From: Paucisalibacillus globulus DSM 18846
GTDB lineage: Bacteria; Bacillota; Bacilli; Bacillales; Amphibacillaceae
Length of the DNA stretch: 64,000 bases
Assembly: GCF_000482485.1 (NCBI RefSeq)
Contig: NZ_KI519436.1
Coordinates: 168,986-232,985 of the forward strand
Direction of reading: 5' to 3'
Shown: in pieces, positions 53,212-62,638 of the stretch
Layout of the letters: the number at the start of each line of letters is the position of its first letter
Position numbering within the stretch: position 1 is the first letter of the stretch
The notes under the pieces: model-generated
Database searches by the model: none
Seen by the model: only the letters and a program-made list of their open reading frames with translations
What the model was told of the DNA's origin: nothing
Program-made: the position numbers and the translations under genes

Positions 53212-55089
53212 ATGCTTACTATTGAAAACTTACAAAAATCTTATGGAGATAAGATTTTATTTAAAGATATAACATGTACGATTACAGAACAAGACCGTAT
53301 TGGTTTAATTGGGGTCAATGGAACCGGAAAATCGAGTTTTTTAAAAGTAATTGCCGGTATCGATTCTTCTGAGGCGGGAAGTATTCAAGCCCCAAAAGAC
53401 TATCGTATTGAGTATTTACCACAAGAGGTTGCTCTGGATCCTAATCTGTCTGTCATGGAGCAGATTTATTATGGAGAAGCAACCATTATGAAAGTAATGC
53501 GTGACTATGAAAGTATACTGCAACAATTAACGCAGGATCCTGAAAATGTTAGGATCCAAGAAACATTAATGAAGGCCCAACAAAAAATGGATGAGTATGA
53601 AGCTTGGGAAGCTAATACAGCTGCAAAAACAATATTAACTAAGCTTGGTATTTCAGATTTTAATCAAAAGATTACCGAACTATCCGGAGGGCAAAGGAAG
53701 CGTATTGCGATAGCAAAAGCATTAATTCAGCCTGCGGATCTTTTAATATTAGATGAGCCGACAAACCATTTAGATAACGAGACTGTTGAATGGTTGGAAA
53801 AGTATTTACAAAGCTTTAAGGGAGCACTTCTGCTTGTAACACATGATAGGTATTTTTTAAATCGGGTAACCAATAAAATCTTTGAACTCGATAAAGGAAA
53901 TCTATATGTGTATGAAGGGAATTATGAAATATTCCTTGAGAAAAAAGCGGAGAGGGAAGAACTAGAACGCAGTAACCAACAGAAACATGCGAATACATTA
54001 AGAAGAGAATTAGCATGGCTGAAAGCTGGTGTTAAAGCTAGAGGAACAAAGCAGAAAGCTAGAATTGAACGAGTACATGAAATGAAGGAAAAGTCGTTTC
54101 ATACAGACCAGAGTAATGTAGAGTTTCAAGTAGGATCTACCCGCCTTGGTAAACAGGTTATGGAATTAGTTGAAATTGAGAAGTCCTATGAGGGGCGAAA
54201 GATTATAAATAACTTTAGCCAGTTAATCATTCCGGGAGATAGAATTGGTATTATTGGGCCAAATGGTTCTGGGAAAACAACATTACTTAATATTATGGCG
54301 CAACGTATTCAAGCCGAACATGGGGAAGTAAACATCGGGGAAACAGTAAAAATAGGTTACTATACTCAAGGTGATGAAGAATTAGATGGTGAAATGCGTG
54401 TTGTTGATTATATTAAAGAAGTGGCAGAAGTAATCCACACGAAGGATGGGGCTGTCATTACTGCAGAACAAATGTTAGAGCGGTTCTTGTTTCCACGTTC
54501 AGAGCAATATAATTATATTCGTAAGCTTTCCGGTGGAGAGCGCCGTCGTCTTTACCTGTTGAAAATATTAATGGCAGAGCCTAATGTACTATTTTTAGAT
54601 GAGCCTACCAATGATTTAGATACACAAACTTTAGGGGTCTTAGAGGAATATTTGGATCACTTTCCAGGTGTAGTTATTACCGTTTCCCATGATCGTTACT
54701 TCCTAGACCGTGTCGTAGAGAAGTTAATAGTATTTGAGGGAAATGGCTATATTAGTTCATTTTTAGGAAATTACAGTGAGTACAAAGAAAAATATCAACC
54801 TGAAGAAAAGAAAGTCCATAAAATAATTAAAGAAGAAGTAAAGCCGAAACAGAAAAAGAAACTTTCTTATATGGAACAAAAGGAATGGAATGAGATTGAA
54901 GCCCAAATAGCGGCCTTAGAAGAAAAGGTAATCGAGTTAGAAGAAGGAATTGGCGAGGCTGGAAGTGACTCGGAAAAAGTTCAAAACCTATTTGCTGAAC
55001 AACAAAAGGTACAAGAAGAGCTTGATGTTAAAATGGAACGTTGGGAAGAGCTTTCTTTACTGATAGAAGAATTTGAAAATCAAAATTAG
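53212..55089 (+). CDS. ABC-F family ATPase YfmR/Uup-like
   Basis: A 625-residue ABC-F protein. Domain 1: GVNGTGKS and LSGGQRKRIAIAKAL with LLILDEPTNHLD; domain 2: GPNGSGKT and LSGGERRRLYLL with LFLDEPTNDLD. The C-terminal 70 or so residues form a coiled coil, a mark of Uup/YfmR-type proteins, which relieve ribosome stalling and overlap with EF-P function in Bacillus. It is distinct from the resistance-type ABC-F at 7742. ATG 53212. Confidence 0.88.
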   Translation: MLTIENLQKSYGDKILFKDITCTITEQDRIGLIGVNGTGKSSFLKVIAGIDSSEAGSIQAPKDYRIEYLPQEVALDPNLSVMEQIYYGEATIMKVMRDYESILQQLTQDPENVRIQETLMKAQQKMDEYEAWEANTAAKTILTKLGISDFNQKITELSGGQRKRIAIAKALIQPADLLILDEPTNHLDNETVEWLEKYLQSFKGALLLVTHDRYFLNRVTNKIFELDKGNLYVYEGNYEIFLEKKAEREELERSNQQKHANTLRRELAWLKAGVKARGTKQKARIERVHEMKEKSFHTDQSNVEFQVGSTRLGKQVMELVEIEKSYEGRKIINNFSQLIIPGDRIGIIGPNGSGKTTLLNIMAQRIQAEHGEVNIGETVKIGYYTQGDEELDGEMRVVDYIKEVAEVIHTKDGAVITAEQMLERFLFPRSEQYNYIRKLSGGERRRLYLLKILMAEPNVLFLDEPTNDLDTQTLGVLEEYLDHFPGVVITVSHDRYFLDRVVEKLIVFEGNGYISSFLGNYSEYKEKYQPEEKKVHKIIKEEVKPKQKKKLSYMEQKEWNEIEAQIAALEEKVIELEEGIGEAGSDSEKVQNLFAEQQKVQEELDVKMERWEELSLLIEEFENQN

Positions 55090-55117
55090 GATAGAATCAT
55101 TGGTTCTATCCTAATTT
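55083..55117. terminator. Terminator of the YfmR-like gene
   Basis: 55083-55096 and 55104-55117 form a perfect 14-bp stem (core TTAGGATAGAA) with a 7-nt loop; arms end in ATTT on the plus strand. Confidence 0.88.
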
Positions 55118-55120
55118 AAT

Positions 55121-55205
55121 AGTTAAGAAAGTAAAAGTGCTTTCCTCCGACATAAGAAAAACTACCACATTCGTTAAAAGATGAACGAATGTGAGTTCTT
55201 CTGAT
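55121..55205 (+). repeat. Two-hairpin dispersed repeat, copy d (diverged)
   Basis: Same architecture as copy e with several changes, some compensating: CATTCGT pairs with ACGAATG, and AGAAAAACT with AGTTCTTCT. It lies right after the YfmR terminator and ends about 20 nt before the C45 gene start. Confidence 0.8.
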
Positions 55206-55226
55206 AGTAAAGGAAGGGTGGTTATA

Positions 55227-56279
55227 TTGAAGCAAATCTACAGTGATGTTATACAATTTCGTGGCTCTCACTATGATTTTGGATTCATGCAGGGAGAATT
55301 ATTAAAGGATTCCTTAACAATTGAAAATAGAAAACGAATCTGGAAAATACGGAAACAGCATTTTGTCATTGAAGAACAAGAAGTGAAAAATGCAATACTA
55401 CCCTTTGCCCCAGGAATTTGGGAGGAATTATTAGGATTACAAGATGCTCTTCAGTGGGATATGGAGGAAGTTCTTAGAGAATTTGGAGGATATCGTCTAC
55501 ATTATATGCGAAGTGGCTGTTCTATATTTACGAATTCGGATTACATGATTAGAAATTATGATTATCATCCTAAAACCTATGAGGGAAGATATACCATTTT
55601 CTCCCCAACTGATCAAGGATATGCTGTTATTGGTCCTTCACAACGAATTACGGGCAGAATGGATGGAATGAATGAACGGGGTCTCGCAATTGGCTATAAC
55701 TTCATGCATCGTAGGAAACCAGGCGATGGCTTTATATGCAATATGATTGGTAGAATGGTACTCGAAAATTGTGCAAATGTGGATGAAGCAGTTCAAATGC
55801 TTGAGGAAGTACCCCATCGCCATTCCTTTAGCTATGTTGTCTTAGATCAATCAGGAGAGACATTTATTGTAGAAGCGACCCCAAGAGGTACTCATGTACG
55901 TAGCTCAAATGTCTGTACGAACCATTTTGAGATACTAAAACATGAAAATCGCTACCATTTAGATGATTCCTTTAAGCGGATGGCAGCAATTAAACGTCAG
56001 GAGCATAGTGCTACGGATGGTTATCAGGCATTCCGCATGATGAATGATTCGGATAAAGGGATTTTCTCAGACCAATATAAAAATTGGGCAGGCACCATTC
56101 ACACTTCAGCTTATTTTCCAAAGGAATTAAAGGCATGGTTTGCATTGGGTGGTGATCGTGAACCGGTTATATTTGATTTTGGAAAATGGTTAGAGGGTGA
56201 AAAGGTAAGGTTAAAACGGATTTTAGGAGAAGTGGATACGGACCTTCCTTTTGTGCATATGGATAAGAACATAAGATAA
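55227..56279 (+). CDS. C45 family autoproteolytic acyltransferase/hydrolase
   Basis: A 350-residue Ntn-type protein related to acyl-CoA:6-aminopenicillanate acyltransferase. The expected nucleophile is Cys98 in HYMRSGCSIF; YDYHP and GRMDGMNERGLAIGYNF further fit this fold, in which autocleavage frees the cysteine. The actual substrate in bacteria is usually unknown (N-acyl amides are possible). TTG 55227 lies behind AAGGAAGGG; the ORF before it is repeat DNA. Confidence 0.82.
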   Translation: MKQIYSDVIQFRGSHYDFGFMQGELLKDSLTIENRKRIWKIRKQHFVIEEQEVKNAILPFAPGIWEELLGLQDALQWDMEEVLREFGGYRLHYMRSGCSIFTNSDYMIRNYDYHPKTYEGRYTIFSPTDQGYAVIGPSQRITGRMDGMNERGLAIGYNFMHRRKPGDGFICNMIGRMVLENCANVDEAVQMLEEVPHRHSFSYVVLDQSGETFIVEATPRGTHVRSSNVCTNHFEILKHENRYHLDDSFKRMAAIKRQEHSATDGYQAFRMMNDSDKGIFSDQYKNWAGTIHTSAYFPKELKAWFALGGDREPVIFDFGKWLEGEKVRLKRILGEVDTDLPFVHMDKNIR

Positions 56280-56325
56280 TATGTTTAAATCTAATAATGT
56301 TACAAAAGATAAGGATAGCTTTTTT

Positions 56326-56500
56326 AAGTAGATAGGAAAGTATAAAAAACTTTCCGCCGACATAAGAAAAACTAACACATTCGCAAAAGGACGAGCGAAT
56401 GCGAGTTTTTCTAAGTAGTTAGGAAAGTATAAAAAACTTTCCGCCGACATAAGAAAAACTAACACATTCGCAAAAGGACGAGCGAATGCGAGTTTTTCTA
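56326..56500 (+). repeat. Two-hairpin dispersed repeat, tandem copies e and f
   Basis: Two head-to-tail 87-bp units (56326-56412, 56413-56499) that differ at about one base (A/T after AAGTAG). Each has hairpin I, GGAAAGT-ATAAAAA-ACTTTCC, and hairpin II, AGAAAAACT-aaca-CATTCGC with a 10-nt loop then GCGAATG-cg-AGTTTTTCT. The second unit ends about 10 nt before the AGGAGG of the next gene. Confidence 0.93.
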
Positions 56501-56524
56501 AACTTTTTCCTAGGAGGAATTCCT

Positions 56525-57199
56525 GTGAAGTTGTTTCAAGTTCGTAAAGGTCAGTTTGTCTTTTATCAAAATGAATTACACAAAGTTTATGCTGTCAAAC
56601 CAATGTTTAAAAAATCTATTCATCTTTATCGGATGAAAGATATGAAACAGATATTAACAAGTGCCAATGAAATATCATTGTATAAGCCGAAACATAATGA
56701 TACATTTATTTTTTATGGCAAGCGGTATACCATTGATGAGAATAAAAGGCCTAATCCCGGTGATTACATATTAATCATTAAGCCAGCACCAGATTTTCTA
56801 GATCATTATTCTTTAAATTCTATTGAAAAGGTGTCAAGTGTAGAAGATGGGAATGTTGTTACAACAAGAGATAATGGTGTAAAACATAATGAATATGTCG
56901 TATTGGTTCCGGGAAGGCAAGAGGCTAGCCAGGAAATTGCCTATTATGATAAAAGCTTAGTTCCAGAAGAACAACAAATTCAGGATGAATCTATTTCGTA
57001 TTTAACAGATAGTGATGAAGACGTAATTAAACCAGTAGTAGGCGATGTCTTCCTAGACGTAGAAAACAAAACTAAAACAATGGTAATCGCCATGACAGAT
57101 ACAGAAGTAATCTTAGGCCATGGCAAACAGGTTCATATTACAGAATTAATGGATGAGGAAAAATATAAAGTGGTTTTTCGAATCCTTGAAGATCTTTGA
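56525..57199 (+). CDS. Hypothetical protein, beta-rich
   Basis: A 224-residue soluble protein not recognised as a named family. It begins KLFQVRKGQFVFYQNELHKV and has several similar short beta-type repeats (FYQNELHKVYAV, FYGKRYTID), suggesting two small barrel modules, then an acidic stretch (about 150-185) and a third module near the C-terminus. GTG 56525 lies behind AGGAGGA; the longer reading extends into repeat DNA. Probably cytoplasmic. Confidence 0.65.
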   Translation: MKLFQVRKGQFVFYQNELHKVYAVKPMFKKSIHLYRMKDMKQILTSANEISLYKPKHNDTFIFYGKRYTIDENKRPNPGDYILIIKPAPDFLDHYSLNSIEKVSSVEDGNVVTTRDNGVKHNEYVVLVPGRQEASQEIAYYDKSLVPEEQQIQDESISYLTDSDEDVIKPVVGDVFLDVENKTKTMVIAMTDTEVILGHGKQVHITELMDEEKYKVVFRILEDL

Positions 57200-57203
57200 T
57201 GCT

Positions 57204-57235
57204 TAGCTCCCAATTTTCTGGGAGCTATTCTTGTA
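57204..57235 (+). terminator. Terminator after the hypothetical gene
   Basis: TAGCTCCCA (57204-57212) pairs with TGGGAGCTA (57219-57227), then TTCTTG. Confidence 0.75.
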
Positions 57236-57361
57236 TGTAGAATTTGTTAATACATAGTATGAAAGTAACATTTTTAAGTAGTTCATCAAAATAGGACATA
57301 TATTTATTCAACACCCCGAATTTTCTTAATGCAATTATAATTTTGGGGAGGAAATGTATTC

Positions 57362-58441
57362 ATGAAATTTTCAATCAAAGGTATCGTAATAAGTACAGTT
57401 TTAGCGACTGTTGTAGTAATATCTGGAGCTGCGTCAGTACTAGCAGAAGAAAGTAATCAGGGTAGTCTAACAGTCACAGAATCCAAAGATACAACGACTA
57501 ATGTAGATACTGTAGTAGAAGAAACAAACTCTGATGAAATAATAACGGAAGAAGTAAAAGAAAAGACAGATGAAGTGGAAGCAGGATTAATCCCTGGAGA
57601 CTTTTTCTACTTTATTGAAGAAATGCAAGAAAAAATTAAATTAGCATTAACATTCAATGATTATAAAAAGAGTCAATTTTTAGCAGAACTAGCTGCTGAA
57701 CGTATTGCAGAAGCAAATGCACTAATTCAAGAAGATAAATATGAAGAAGCTGGAGAATTACTTCAAACAGCTTTAACGAATAACGAAAAAGCACAACTAA
57801 CACTTGGCGAAAATGCTGACGAGGAAGCAGATTTTGAAAGTACAATACTGGATTCCGTTGAAGAAGGAACTGTGGGAGATAGTGAAGGAGATAAGGAAAC
57901 TGATGAAGCGGTAGAGAAAGAGGAATCAGTAGATGTTGAAGAAGTTGCACAAGTTAAAATGAAAATTGCCAACAACATCCATGCTCTTTCAGCTGTTCTT
58001 GCACAAATCGATAATCCGAAAGCACAAGCCGCTATCATGACAAATATTGAAAAATCATTTGCAAAGTTAGCAGAGAAAATTGAGAAAAGAGCTAATAAAG
58101 ATGTAAATAAGGATGAGGTTGAATTAGAAGAAGTGGTAACAGATGGAACAGTTACAGTGGAAGAATCTGAAAAAAAAGTAACATTAACTGTTGTGGCACC
58201 AGAAACAGATGTTGAAGAACTTGAAATAGTAGAAGTTGCAAAATCAGGCAATAAAAAGGCTGAAAAAGAAACTGAAAAAGCTCAAAAGAAAGCTGAGAAG
58301 GTTGTAGATAAGGCAGAGAAGAAAGCTGAAAAGGCATTAGAAAAAGCCGAAAAGAAACAAAACAACGGAAACAACGTAAATAATGGTAATAAAGGTAAAA
58401 AAGACAATGTAAAAGGCAATAATGGGAATAATAATAACTAA
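57362..58441 (+). CDS. Secreted DUF5667-domain protein with Lys/Glu-rich tail
   Basis: A 359-residue exported protein. The signal peptide runs to about residue 29 (GAASVLA then EES). A DUF5667 domain follows at about 78-150 (LIPGDFFYFIEEMQEKIKLA). A helical segment around 200-235 and then a long repetitive tail of AEKKAEKA-type units end in an Asn/Gly/Lys-rich stretch. The domain is known from wall-associated proteins of unknown role. ATG 57362 lies behind GGGGAGG. It is a single gene with its own terminator. Confidence 0.82.
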   Translation: MKFSIKGIVISTVLATVVVISGAASVLAEESNQGSLTVTESKDTTTNVDTVVEETNSDEIITEEVKEKTDEVEAGLIPGDFFYFIEEMQEKIKLALTFNDYKKSQFLAELAAERIAEANALIQEDKYEEAGELLQTALTNNEKAQLTLGENADEEADFESTILDSVEEGTVGDSEGDKETDEAVEKEESVDVEEVAQVKMKIANNIHALSAVLAQIDNPKAQAAIMTNIEKSFAKLAEKIEKRANKDVNKDEVELEEVVTDGTVTVEESEKKVTLTVVAPETDVEELEIVEVAKSGNKKAEKETEKAQKKAEKVVDKAEKKAEKALEKAEKKQNNGNNVNNGNKGKKDNVKGNNGNNNN

Positions 58442-58453
58442 GTATAAGTAGTT

Positions 58454-58498
58454 AAAAGTGCTTAGAGGTATTTAATAAATAACCTCTAAGCACTTTTT
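58454..58498 (+). terminator. Terminator of the DUF5667 gene
   Basis: AAAAGTGCTTAGAGGT (58454-58469) pairs with ACCTCTAAGCACTTTT (58482-58497); perfect 16-bp stem followed by T. Confidence 0.92.
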
Positions 58499-58540
58499 AA
58501 TACTGGTTAACAGGCTGTAAGAATCCCATTAAATTTTGAC

Positions 58541-59389
58541 TTATAATTTTGTTCGAATTTCCCACAACTCTGGAAAAAAATAATGATCTAATACTTTCTT
58601 AAGATACCCAACACCTGAAGTGCCACCAGTACCAGTTTTATGTCCAATAATCCGTTCTACCGTTTTCATATGACGGAATCGCCACTGTTGGAACCAGTCT
58701 TCAATATCAACAAGCTTCTCAGCTAATTGATAAAGATCCCAGTACGTATCTTTATTTCGATAGACTTCTAACCATGCGTCTTCTACGGTCGGATCCTGCT
58801 CGTACTTATTAAAAAAATTTCGATTTAAAATATGCTGATTAATACTAAAACCCTGTTTACTCAGTGCTTGAATCGAAACATCATAAAGTCCAGGTGCTTC
58901 AAATGCTGTTTTTAAACGTTTATGTAGAGTAGGATTCTTTTCATAGATTTTTACAATATGGGGTGTCTTGTATCCCAGAACAAATTCAACTAATCGATAT
59001 TGATACGATTGGAAACCGGAAGCATTTCCTAAAAAATTACGGAATTCCATGTATTCAGCAGGTGTTAGGGTCGAGAGCACATCCCAGGACTGAATTATTT
59101 GAGATTGTATTTTGGAAACACGAGCAAGCATTTTAAAAGCGGATTGATATTCATCCTTTTGAATGGCTTCGGTTGCAGCCTCGATTTCATGTATCATGAG
59201 TTTTAACCATAGCTCACTTACTTGGTGAATAACGATAAATAACATTTCATCGTGATGGTCAGAAAGCCGCTTTTGGCTATCTAGTAATAATTCGAGTTGT
59301 AAATAATCACCATATGTCATCTTTTCTTTGAAATCTGTATGGGCACCAGTGTCATCGGAGTAAAATTCCATTAAATAATCTTCACGCAT
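58541..59389 (-). CDS. kynA: Tryptophan 2,3-dioxygenase
   Basis: A 282-residue heme dioxygenase that opens tryptophan to N-formylkynurenine, the first step of the kynurenine pathway. Marks: [37 protein letters not shown] and [14 protein letters not shown]. Last gene of the kynUBA operon; its ATG (59389) overlaps the kynB stop and has GGAGG upstream. A longer in-frame reading would overlap kynB. Confidence 0.95.
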   Translation of the reverse strand: MREDYLMEFYSDDTGAHTDFKEKMTYGDYLQLELLLDSQKRLSDHHDEMLFIVIHQVSELWLKLMIHEIEAATEAIQKDEYQSAFKMLARVSKIQSQIIQSWDVLSTLTPAEYMEFRNFLGNASGFQSYQYRLVEFVLGYKTPHIVKIYEKNPTLHKRLKTAFEAPGLYDVSIQALSKQGFSINQHILNRNFFNKYEQDPTVEDAWLEVYRNKDTYWDLYQLAEKLVDIEDWFQQWRFRHMKTVERIIGHKTGTGGTSGVGYLKKVLDHYFFPELWEIRTKL

Positions 59390-60026
59390 GTTGATTTTCC
59401 TCCTTAAGCGGACGTAAAGCAGCTCGTACTGGACTACCATCTGAACCAACAATTCTTAGAGGTAGAGCAACTAACTCGTATTCCCCACTTTCTACATCGT
59501 CAAGCATGATATTTTCTAAAATATGAATACCATTACGATGAAGTGCGTGATGAGTGTCTAGCGTTTTACTAGTAATTGGATCCACAGAAGGCATATCTAC
59601 TCCTAGTAAAAAAACGCCTTTTCTTGCTAGGTAGTCACCGATAGTAGGGTCTAGAAATGGTAGTACTTCTGGAAAGGACGTTGGATTATTTGGAAGTGAT
59701 GTGTGAAGTAATAATCGTTTCACACCATCTAAATTAAAGTTATCTAATACTTCCGGTGTAATGATTTCATAGTTGCTAACGTCAATGACAAGTGCTTCAC
59801 CGATATACGTTTCGATTGGAATTTGTTCTATGGTTTCTCCATCATTATCGAAGTGAAAGGGGGAATCAACATGGGTTCCCATATGGACACTCGTAGTAAT
59901 CTTCCCTACATTAGCAGAGCCAGTTTGTTCTTTTGTAGCCGCTACTTCATATTGAAAAGGTCTATCTCCTGGCCAGTGTGCCATATCGTTTGTTAAGGGT
60001 TGTGTAATATCAATCCATTTTGTCAT
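59382..60026 (-). CDS. kynB: Arylformamidase KynB
   Basis: A 214-residue metal-dependent cyclase-family hydrolase that converts N-formylkynurenine to kynurenine and formate. The signature [12 protein letters not shown] gives the metal-binding His and Asp residues. ATG 60026 overlaps the kynU stop (TAATG); its end overlaps the kynA start, so the three genes are translationally coupled. Confidence 0.94.
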   Translation of the reverse strand: MTKWIDITQPLTNDMAHWPGDRPFQYEVAATKEQTGSANVGKITTSVHMGTHVDSPFHFDNDGETIEQIPIETYIGEALVIDVSNYEIITPEVLDNFNLDGVKRLLLHTSLPNNPTSFPEVLPFLDPTIGDYLARKGVFLLGVDMPSVDPITSKTLDTHHALHRNGIHILENIMLDDVESGEYELVALPLRIVGSDGSPVRAALRPLKEENQHA

Positions 60027-61306
60027 TAGGCAATTACTCCTCTTGTATTTTCGAATTTTTTATAACGTTCTTCTTCCATGATTTTTTTCAGAGTATGAAC
60101 AGTTCTCCATACTTCTTCAAATGTATTATACAAAGCTACCGGTGCTAGTCTTATTCCGTTAGGGCTACGGAAATCAGGAATAATACCACTGGCTTTTAAG
60201 GCTTTACAAATACTTGCTGCATGTTGGTGTATTAAGTAAATATGACCACCACGACTAACATGGTCTCTTGGAGACGTTATTTCAAATGGATAGTCAGTTA
60301 ACTCATTCTCCACTAATTCGATGAGATAGTCTGTTAACTGTAATGATTTTTTCCGAATAGCATTAATCCCTGCTTCATGGAATAACTCTAATGAGCCAGT
60401 TAGTGGTGCAATGCTTAAAACATGTGGTGTACCTATCTGATAAGCACCTGCTGTTTTGGCAGGGGTTAACTCATGTTCTAAGTCAAATTGTTTTTCTTTG
60501 GCAGAACTAAACCAACCAGAAAGTCCTGGTTCTTGACCAAGATGTTTCTCATTGACATAAATACCACCAACACTCCCAGGACCACCATTTAAGTGTTTGT
60601 ACGTACACCAAAAGGCAAAGTCAACACCCCATTTGGACAACTCATGTGGAATGGAACCAATGGAGTGACATAAGTCAAAGCCAACAACTATCCCTCGTTC
60701 ATGTGCTACTTGTGTAATCTTCTGCATATCTAAAATTTGACCGCTACGGTAAAGGACACTTGGAAGAATAATTACTGCGATATCCTCTGTCATGGCAGTA
60801 ATGATATCCTTTGTTTCTAGGAAATGACCATCTTTGCTTTTAACTTGAACGAGATGTTCATCCGGTAAGTATCCCTTCAACAGAAGTTGACTCTTAATCG
60901 CGTATATGTCTGAAGGGAAATTTAATTCATCTGCTAGAATCTTTGTCTTTTTCCCTTTAGGTTTATAAAAACTAGCAAGGAGTTGGTGCAGGTTAGTAGT
61001 GGTGGAGCCAGTAGCAATAAGTTCCTCAGGTTTACCCCCGAGAAGGCTTGCAAATTGATTTCCGATTTTCTCTGATAAATAAAACCAGGGATGCTTTCCT
61101 TCCGTCCAGCCATCAATCGCTAGTGTTTTCCAGGAATCAAGGATAGTTAGTACACTTTTCTCAGAGCGTTTGGATAATAATCCTAAAGAATTTCCATCCA
61201 AATATATCTTATCGGTTGAAACATAAAATTCTTTTCGGAAATTATTTAAAGAATCATGTTGATCGAGAACTCGACTGTATTCTCTACTTGTATTCACTAA
61301 ATTCAC
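60026..61306 (-). CDS. kynU: Kynureninase
   Basis: A 426-residue PLP enzyme that splits kynurenine to anthranilate and alanine. The PLP lysine is in [14 protein letters not shown] and the family opening [14 protein letters not shown] is present. It is the first gene of the operon. It is divergent from the aminotransferase gene. The anthranilate produced could feed tryptophan synthesis or be exported. Confidence 0.94.
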   Translation of the reverse strand: MNLVNTSREYSRVLDQHDSLNNFRKEFYVSTDKIYLDGNSLGLLSKRSEKSVLTILDSWKTLAIDGWTEGKHPWFYLSEKIGNQFASLLGGKPEELIATGSTTTNLHQLLASFYKPKGKKTKILADELNFPSDIYAIKSQLLLKGYLPDEHLVQVKSKDGHFLETKDIITAMTEDIAVIILPSVLYRSGQILDMQKITQVAHERGIVVGFDLCHSIGSIPHELSKWGVDFAFWCTYKHLNGGPGSVGGIYVNEKHLGQEPGLSGWFSSAKEKQFDLEHELTPAKTAGAYQIGTPHVLSIAPLTGSLELFHEAGINAIRKKSLQLTDYLIELVENELTDYPFEITSPRDHVSRGGHIYLIHQHAASICKALKASGIIPDFRSPNGIRLAPVALYNTFEEVWRTVHTLKKIMEEERYKKFENTRGVIA

Positions 61307-61373
61307 CTCTGTTTCTTTTGGTAAGCATTTTTCATATTCATTGTAACAAAAATATTTAGTTTTTTAATAATAA

Positions 61374-61402
61374 TTGAAAAAAATAAATAATATGTTTATA
61401 CT
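61374..61402 (+). promoter_or_regulatory. Promoter of the aminotransferase-TPP enzyme operon
   Basis: TTGAAA (61374-61379), 17-bp spacer, TATACT (61397-61402). Confidence 0.75.
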
Positions 61403-61410
61403 GATGTCAG

Positions 61411-61435
61411 ATATATGAAATGGCATTTCATATAT
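61411..61435. promoter_or_regulatory. Perfect 25-bp palindrome in the kynU-aminotransferase gap
   Basis: ATATATGAAATG and CATTTCATATAT around a single G. It begins about where transcription should start (near 61409), so a bound repressor would block transcription of the rightward operon. No regulator gene is adjacent in the window. Confidence 0.72.
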
Positions 61436-61459
61436 TGAAACGGAGGGATGGGTAGAACC

Positions 61460-62638
61460 ATGTACGTGTCAAATAAGGTAAAGGACTTACCACCGTATCT
61501 TTTTTCTAAGTTCCAGAAAAGAAAAGAGGAATTAAAGGCAAAAGGTGTGGATGTTATCGATTTAGGAATTGGGGCACCAGACCTACCAACTCCAAAGTTT
61601 ATTATTGATAAGCTTTGTGAAGAGGTACAACATTCTGCTAATCACCGATATTCACCCTATGATGGTAGTAAAGAATTTAGGGAAGCAGTGGCTTACTTTT
61701 ACAAGAATCATTATGGGGTAGAGTTAGATCCAGAGACAGAAGTGTTAACATTAATCGGTTCTAAAGAAGGTATTGCAAATCTTATTCAAGCTGCTATAAA
61801 TCCTGGTGATACGGTGCTTATTCCAGATCCAGGATATCCGGTTTATCAAACTGCGGTACACTTAGCTGGTGGTAAAAGTACGTATCTTCCGTTGAATACA
61901 CAAAAAGGCTATGTACCAATGTATGACCACGTATCAGATCAGGATAAACAGAATGCCAAGCTAATGTTTCTAAATTACCCAGGTAATCCAACGGCAGCTA
62001 CTGTTGAATTAAAGACTTTTTTGGAAGCGATTACATTTGGTGAACAAAATAACATAGTAGTTATCCATGATGCTGCATATGACTTAGTTACGTTTGATGG
62101 CTATAAGTCACCAAGTATTCTTCAAGTACCAAATGCGAAAGAAATCGCTGTCGAGTTTGGTTCATTATCCAAGAGCTTTAACATGACTGGATGGCGGATT
62201 GGGTATGTAGTAGGGAACAAGGAATTGATTAAAGCTCTTCACACGTATAAGAGTAATATCGATACTAGCCAATTTCTAGCCATTCAAAGAGCTGCAGCAC
62301 TAGCTTTAAGAAGCAATTTATCAGATGTAGAAAAACATAGTGAAATATTTAAGGAAAGAATGGAACGAATGTATCAAGGTTTAACAGAAGCTGGTTTTCA
62401 AGTTGAAAAGCCACGGGGTTCGATATTTATTTGGCCAAAGATTCCTGCAGGGTATACATCAGCAGAATTTGCAGAAAGACTTTTGGAGGAAGCTGGGGTG
62501 ATTGTAACTCCTGGTACAGCCTTTGGCCCTTCTGGGGAAGGGTATATTCGAATATCTTTATCAGTAGATTTAGAACGTATTGATGAAGTAATTAATAGAA
62601 TAAAGGAATTTACAAGTAAGGGTGTGAAATCGTCATGA
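61460..62638 (+). CDS. PLP-dependent aminotransferase, class I/II
   Basis: A 392-residue fold-type I aminotransferase. PLP-lysine motif FGSLSKSFNMTGWRIGY; substrate region LGIGAPDLPTP and YPGNPTAA. Relatives include LL-diaminopimelate and aromatic aminotransferases; with kynUBA beside it an aromatic amino acid or kynurenine could be the donor, but this is not proven. ATG 61460 is about 13 nt from GGAGG; an in-frame ATG at 61448 abuts it. The TPP enzyme gene overlaps its stop (ATGA). Confidence 0.85.
   Translation: MYVSNKVKDLPPYLFSKFQKRKEELKAKGVDVIDLGIGAPDLPTPKFIIDKLCEEVQHSANHRYSPYDGSKEFREAVAYFYKNHYGVELDPETEVLTLIGSKEGIANLIQAAINPGDTVLIPDPGYPVYQTAVHLAGGKSTYLPLNTQKGYVPMYDHVSDQDKQNAKLMFLNYPGNPTAATVELKTFLEAITFGEQNNIVVIHDAAYDLVTFDGYKSPSILQVPNAKEIAVEFGSLSKSFNMTGWRIGYVVGNKELIKALHTYKSNIDTSQFLAIQRAAALALRSNLSDVEKHSEIFKERMERMYQGLTEAGFQVEKPRGSIFIWPKIPAGYTSAEFAERLLEEAGVIVTPGTAFGPSGEGYIRISLSVDLERIDEVINRIKEFTSKGVKSS

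Noticed and set aside
56326-56500. CRISPR array
   Set aside because: Only two units, directly abutting with no unique spacers, and related single copies occur elsewhere.
57654-58337. Several antisense ORFs inside the DUF5667 gene
   Set aside because: These come from the repetitive Lys/Glu codon pattern read on the other strand; the plus-strand protein has a signal peptide and a known domain.
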